Below, piece by piece: positions 34,082-35,599 of a stretch of 35,599 nucleotides of DNA (position 1 is the first letter of the stretch; every line of letters begins with the position of its first letter). Source of the DNA: Planctomycetota bacterium (lineage in GTDB: Bacteria; Planctomycetota; B15-G4); assembly GCA_029259745.1 (NCBI GenBank), contig JAJDEO010000049.1, positions 1-35,599 on the forward strand, given 5' to 3'. A model generated the notes under the pieces. It saw only the letters and a list, made by a program, of their open reading frames with translations. It ran no database searches and was not told the origin of the DNA. Both the position numbers and the translations under genes were made by a program.

Positions 34082-34116
34082 GTGCGATTCTCGCACGCGT
34101 TGAGTGCGATTCTCGC
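34082..34116 (-). repeat. Tandem 13-base direct repeat at the tRNA 5' end
   Basis: GTGCGATTCTCGC occurs at 34082-34094 and again at 34104-34116, 22 bases apart. Each unit can form a small GCGA/TCGC stem. On the minus strand the units read GCGAGAATCGCAC and sit 1 and 23 bases before the tRNA, so they may mark the promoter or leader. Confidence 0.55.
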
Positions 34117-34149
34117 GAGTGTGCCGCGCGGGATAGGCCGACGCAACGG

Positions 34150-34190
34150 ACGACGGCCACGCCGATGAACATCCTCGGCGCGGCCGTCGT
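34150..34190 (-). terminator. Strong terminator hairpin of the cupredoxin gene
   Basis: Outer stem of 9 bp (34150-34158 with 34182-34190), one A-C mismatch, inner stem of 6 bp (CGCCGA / TCGGCG) and a 9-base loop. It begins 24 bases beyond the stop codon of the cupredoxin gene on the minus strand. Stem strength is high although no T run follows, usual in GC-rich genomes. Confidence 0.7.
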
Positions 34191-34214
34191 GGCGACTCGG
34201 GGTGCTACGAGCGA

Positions 34215-34943
34215 CTACTGGAAGTCGCCGCGCATCGCGTTGGAGAGCGCGACGCCCTGCGTGGCAGCGGCATCGGCGATGGCGTACTGGAAGTACACCG
34301 GCACGCCGGCCAGGCCCGCGGGCGTGACGAAGGGCAGCGTGAGCTCGCCGGCACCCGAGGTGGTAAGGCTGAAGGACAGCAGGATCGGCACCGGCGTCAG
34401 CGTGCCGCCCTTGAACGGGGCGTTGCCGGCTGACAGACCGACGAAGAGGATCGACAGCGCACTCGGTGCCGCGTCCTCGAGCTTGATCTCACCGGCTGAC
34501 CCCGACGTGAGCGGGCCGTTGCCGTAGAGGAGCGGCTCACCGTTGACACCAGCCTTCGCGAAGCCCTCGTTGACCCACGGGCAATCGACCGTCACCGAGC
34601 CGATCATTCCGAACGCCAAGTGCGGGATGCAGACGTAGTCGTAGACGTTGCCGGCGCGCGGGTTCTCGAAGAGAAACTTCGTGCTGAACTCGTGCGTGAC
34701 GTTGAAGTCTTCGAGGATGTAGTGGAAGGCGTCTTCGGGGTCGACCACGGGGTCGGTGCCTTCGGTGACCGTGTGGAGCCCTTGCGTCCAGACCCACTCG
34801 ACCGAATCACCGCAGTCGATCGTGATGTCTTGGGGCGAGAAGCTGAGACCGAGTTGATCGACCTGAACCGTCTGCTGTGCCGAGGCGCTGCCGGCAAGCA
34901 CGAGGCCAGCGCCGGCCGCGATCATCCAACGAGAGAAAGACAT
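34215..34943 (-). CDS. Secreted cupredoxin (plastocyanin-like) with a C-terminal beta module
   Basis: 242 residues with a signal peptide (1-22, cut near SASA-QQ). Type 1 copper ligands are all visible: His57 (GLHTV), Cys105, His108 and Met113 (C-x2-H-x4-M), so it should bind blue copper and carry electrons outside the cytoplasm. Cys44 and Cys121 could form a disulfide. Residues about 140-242 are a separate beta-rich module ending in 'GVPVYFQYAIADAAATQGVALSNA', resembling residues 37-128 of the FG-GAP protein at 5499; its role is unknown. It may help attach or display the protein. A single gene with a strong terminator behind it; AGGG lies 9 bases before ATG 34943. Confidence 0.9.
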   Translation of the reverse strand: MSFSRWMIAAGAGLVLAGSASAQQTVQVDQLGLSFSPQDITIDCGDSVEWVWTQGLHTVTEGTDPVVDPEDAFHYILEDFNVTHEFSTKFLFENPRAGNVYDYVCIPHLAFGMIGSVTVDCPWVNEGFAKAGVNGEPLLYGNGPLTSGSAGEIKLEDAAPSALSILFVGLSAGNAPFKGGTLTPVPILLSFSLTTSGAGELTLPFVTPAGLAGVPVYFQYAIADAAATQGVALSNAMRGDFQ

Positions 34944-35097
34944 GGTGTAACCCTGGGAAGTGAAGAGGAGACGGGCACGGTGACCACGACGCTGGAAGCG
35001 TCGGTCCGCTTGCCCGCGAGTATCCTATCGCATCCTCGTCATCGGCTGGCTTGCCGCCTCACCTCCCCCGTCCGGTCGTGCCCTTCTCGAAGACCGA

Positions 35098-35241
35098 CAC
35101 CCCCCGAGCCGTCGGCGGGTGACGCGGACGGCGGCAGCGACTTCACGGCGCCGAAACACGCGCCACGCGATCCCACCGACGCATCGAGCCGTGCCTGAGC
35201 TGGGGGCCTGAGCGCCGACGTCCCCGTCACCCGACGACGGC
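35098..35241. repeat. Long palindromic repeat element, copy A
   Basis: Arms 35108-35135 and 35214-35241 are reverse complements at 25 of 28 positions around a 78-base centre. The first 65 bases of the centre (35136-35200) match the core of copy B at 51 of 65 positions; the last 13 are an extra piece that repeats CCTGAGC. The inner pairing CACGGC (35144-35149) with GCCGTG (35188-35193) is conserved. The arms differ from those of copy B at 11 of 28 positions. Confidence 0.8.
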
Positions 35242-35480
35242 GGCCAACACCCAAAAGGCACACCGCACCATCCCCCGTACGCCGCGCTCCGCCTGAGCTC
35301 CGCAAGGGCTCCACTCCGCGCGGCTGCCCTGACGACGAAGACCTCGTCAGGACGATCACGAGAAGGCAAGACCGGCACCCGACTCACCAGCACCAGAGGC
35401 CACCTGCAGACCCCGCCACACCCCCGCAGCCCCACGTCCCCGAGGATCATCGATCCCACGCGCCCTCCAGAACCCGACGA

Positions 35481-35599
35481 CCGAACCTCCGCTCCAAGCA
35501 CGACTCCCCAACCCACCCCTGTGCCCAGCACCCCCGCACATCCGGCACCCACCGAGCCGTTGCGCGTCGACGACGACGCCGCGAGCGACTTCACGGCGC
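35481..35599. repeat. Terminal direct repeat, right copy
   Basis: Identical to bases 1-119. The window therefore ends 16 bases into the core of palindromic repeat B. Joining the two copies gives a 35,480-bp circle without any gap. Confidence 0.95.

Larger units (their letters stand above)
34944..35599. other. Long non-coding stretch at the right end
   Basis: 656 bases with no supported gene. It holds the promoter region of the cupredoxin gene, palindromic repeat A (35108-35241), an 8-bp hairpin with 8-base loop (CCTGACGA / TCGTCAGG, 35328-35351) and the terminal direct repeat (35481-35599) with the left arm of repeat B. The open frame on the minus strand (35025-35594) is rejected: its composition is low-complexity and it crosses both palindromic repeats. 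Confidence 0.7.

Noticed and set aside
35025..35594. 189-residue open frame on the minus strand at the right end
   Set aside because: Crosses palindromic repeat A and half of repeat B; the apparent protein has no domain pattern and its similar pieces come from the repeats.
1..35599. CRISPR array, prophage, plasmid or integrase genes
   Set aside because: No regularly spaced repeats, cas genes, phage structural genes, Rep/Par proteins or recombinases are recognisable, although the ends suggest circularity.

Overview
High-GC (visibly about two thirds G+C) bacterial DNA with about 22 protein genes, one tRNA gene and a few structured intergenic elements. The taxon is inferred, not proven. A Lys/Ala-tailed HU protein, a secreted FG-GAP propeller, a PcRGLX/YetA-like giant secreted protein, a cupredoxin fused to a C-terminal beta module and abundant sulfatase-like and B12/radical-SAM proteins together suggest Planctomycetota or a related environmental lineage.

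Layout. 1-237: intergenic, with a long palindromic repeat. 238-1650 (-): B12-binding radical SAM protein. 1858-5277 (+) and 5499-7178 (+): two large secreted proteins. 7243-7866 (-): PA14-like lipoprotein, divergent from 7955-9610 (+), a secreted M1 metallopeptidase. 9622-25701 (-): a compact run of 12 genes for assembly of a surface glycan. In transcription order these are a membrane sulfatase-like enzyme, GT4, a GT-C-like membrane protein, GT4, a Wzx-type flippase, a B12/radical SAM protein, GT4, a radical-SAM-like protein without its cysteine motif, a double-box GNAT acyltransferase, a NodB-type deacetylase, a WecA/MraY-type initiating phosphosugar transferase and a SAM methyltransferase. 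Most junctions are 4-nt or 1-nt start/stop overlaps. 25832-28672 (+), divergent: a large membrane protein with a degenerate sulfatase-like tail. 28650-33264 (-): an alpha-toroid protein, GT4, a sugar-nucleotide epimerase and an alpha/beta hydrolase. 33342-33725 (-): HU. 33997-34080 (-): tRNA-Leu(UAA). 34215-34943 (-): secreted cupredoxin. 34944-35599: non-coding, with a second copy of the palindromic repeat.

How the genes fit together. The WecA-like enzyme would load the first sugar phosphate on undecaprenyl phosphate; the cytoplasmic GT4 enzymes extend it; the flippase exports it; the GT-C-like, sulfatase-like, acyltransferase, deacetylase and methyltransferase proteins would modify or transfer it. 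No Wzy polymerase or Wza/Wzc export apparatus is recognisable here. The system is notable for two apparent pseudoenzymes, each near a more intact relative: a radical SAM fold without its CxxxCxxC motif, and a sulfatase-like domain that has lost the Asp-His metal pair.

Ends. Bases 1-119 are identical to 35481-35599, so the contig either closes as a 35,480-bp circle or was joined or broken at a repeat. No replication or partition gene is visible, so a chromosomal segment is the more likely reading. The two palindromic repeats share a conserved core, while their long stem arms differ in sequence yet stay self-complementary, which is the pattern expected of a structured element under selection or of a palindromic mobile repeat.
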